Source: a virus
DNA: 28,587 nt
Direction: 5' to 3' (one strand)
IMG/VR virus record: IMGVR_UViG_3300044695_004512
Span: 1 to 28,587 of that record
Made by a program: the position numbers and the translations under genes. Shown one piece after another: positions 27,974 through 28,587 of the stretch (position 1 is the stretch's first letter; each line of letters starts with the position of its first letter). The notes beneath the pieces were generated by a model that was not told the origin of the DNA, ran no database searches, and saw only the letters and a list, made by a program, of their open reading frames with translations.

Positions 27974-28222
27974 TTACGCGGCACCCTTCCACAGGCCGAT
28001 GGCCTGCAGCGTGTTCATAATCTCGATCACAGCGGCCTTGAGGTTGGTGTCCACTGCGGTCGAGGATGCCGTGCCCACAAGCGAGGTGGCTTGCGAGGCA
28101 GCGGCGCGACGTGCGACAGGCGCGGTTCCGTAGAACCCGGCGGTGCCACCGGACTTGCCGATGATTGCACCGTCGAGTTCAGGGTCCTCGAATGCCACAC
28201 CAATTGCTTTGGTGTTCGGCAT
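27974..28222 (-). CDS. head-decoration/fibre-like protein, copy 1 (82 aa)
   Basis: An 82-residue protein right after the coat gene. ATG 28222 follows GGGGGTGAT; the longer frame upstream is antisense-like. The N-terminal 25 residues (PNTKAIGVAFEDPELDGAII) differ from copy 2, while the last 57 residues match it at most positions (GFYGTAPVARRAAASQ; DTNLKAAVIEIMNTL; GLWKGAA). The nucleotide match between the two is clear but imperfect, so the duplication is not recent. Different N-termini with a common C-terminus suggest a shared attachment or trimer domain with different exposed parts. Confidence 0.75.
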   Translation of the reverse strand: MPNTKAIGVAFEDPELDGAIIGKSGGTAGFYGTAPVARRAAASQATSLVGTASSTAVDTNLKAAVIEIMNTLQAIGLWKGAA

Positions 28223-28226
28223 GGCA

Positions 28227-28587
28227 TCACCCCCAGATCCGGCAGCCCATCTGCGGGCGGATGACGCTGTACCCGTACAGAACGTCAATCCGGCAGGGCA
28301 TCCGGTCGTTGTTGATGTCGTACTGGCGCACGATCCGCATCGAGATGCCGTTGTGCACCTTGCGGGAGGCCATGTCCACGCCTTGCGGCAGGAGCAGGTC
28401 CGCCGTGGCGAAGGTGATGGCATCCTTGTGGTACACCAGGTTCTGCGGGTAGCCCGTCGAAGCCGCACCCAGGTAGGTGACGACATCGCTGGCGGTCGGC
28501 AGCTTGCTGACCGTGGCCAGGGCCTGCGTGGGCGCGTACACGGCCGGCAGGAACTCCACGTCCACGAACTCGGTGGAGGCCGAGGTG
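28227..28587 (-). CDS. P22-type major coat protein, N-terminus cut by window edge
   Basis: The last 119 residues of a coat protein, open to the right edge. Visible segments are VDVEFLPAVYAPTQALATVS, NLVYHKDAITFATADL, LPQGVDMASRKVHNGISM and RIVRQYDINNDRMPCRIDVL, ending YGYSVIRPQMGCRIWG. The YHKDA...TADLxLP, IRIVRQYD and RPxxxCRI pattern is that of the P22 coat family C-terminus. The full protein should be about 400 residues, with the start and the scaffold gene outside the window on this side. Confidence 0.9.
   Translation of the reverse strand, partial: TSASTEFVDVEFLPAVYAPTQALATVSKLPTASDVVTYLGAASTGYPQNLVYHKDAITFATADLLLPQGVDMASRKVHNGISMRIVRQYDINNDRMPCRIDVLYGYSVIRPQMGCRIWG

Overview
The window is most of the genome of a tailed phage with a P22-type (short-tailed, podovirus-like) virion. 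The evidence is a P22-type portal protein, the C-terminus of a P22-type coat protein, homologues of the tail accessory proteins gp4 and gp10, and three consecutive ejection-type proteins. G+C is high outside one AT-rich patch in the gp10-like gene. That, together with several small early proteins of kinds I associate with phages of Burkholderiales and relatives, suggests a betaproteobacterial host; this is inference. No bacterial chromosomal gene, integrase, tRNA, rRNA, CRISPR array or insertion sequence was seen.

Layout. (1) 1-3446, minus strand: portal (cut by the left edge), three small basic proteins, large and small terminase subunits. (2) 3447-4363: about 0.9 kb without a convincing gene, holding a 15-bp repeat cluster and six direct plus one inverted copy of GGGGACCA; it is the best candidate for an origin or packaging/regulatory region. 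(3) 4364-6701, plus strand: a Cys-containing phage protein, small proteins, a short cytosine-methylase-like protein and two tiny membrane peptides, closed by a strong intrinsic terminator. (4) 6807-10907, minus strand: an early operon of a winged-helix protein, three small proteins, a second related winged-helix protein, a VRR-NUC nuclease and a primase-helicase, mostly joined by ATGA overlaps. (5) 10908-11050: a divergent promoter region. (6) 11051-15523, plus strand: an early recombination operon with lambda-Red-like exonuclease and annealing protein, an excisionase-like HTH protein, a 250-bp pentanucleotide repeat, a Gly-rich-loop protein and a series of small coupled genes. (7) 15438-28587, minus strand: lysis genes, ejection proteins, tail fibres, gp10 and gp4 homologues, a glycosyltransferase-methyltransferase pair, duplicated head-decoration-like proteins and the coat protein (cut by the right edge).

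How the parts fit. The late genes all run leftward. If the genome is circular or circularly permuted, TerS-TerL-portal continues across the window ends (portal remainder, scaffold, coat start) into coat, tail and lysis genes as one late operon ending at the M15 endolysin, which converges on the end of the plus-strand early operon. The two early operons diverge from 10908-11050 and supply replication (primase-helicase, nuclease) and homologous recombination (exonuclease plus annealing protein). TerS and the first leftward early gene share an unusual promoter arrangement, with a -10-like box 8 nt before ATG and no ribosome-binding site, which predicts leaderless mRNAs.

Most notable items: the shared leaderless-type promoters; paired winged-helix proteins with the same SVWDYA tail; the pentanucleotide array; the RAMP-like Gly-rich phage protein next to the recombinases; a dockerin-like calcium loop in an AT-rich patch of the gp10-like tail protein; and a coupled glycosyltransferase-methyltransferase pair inside the virion gene block.
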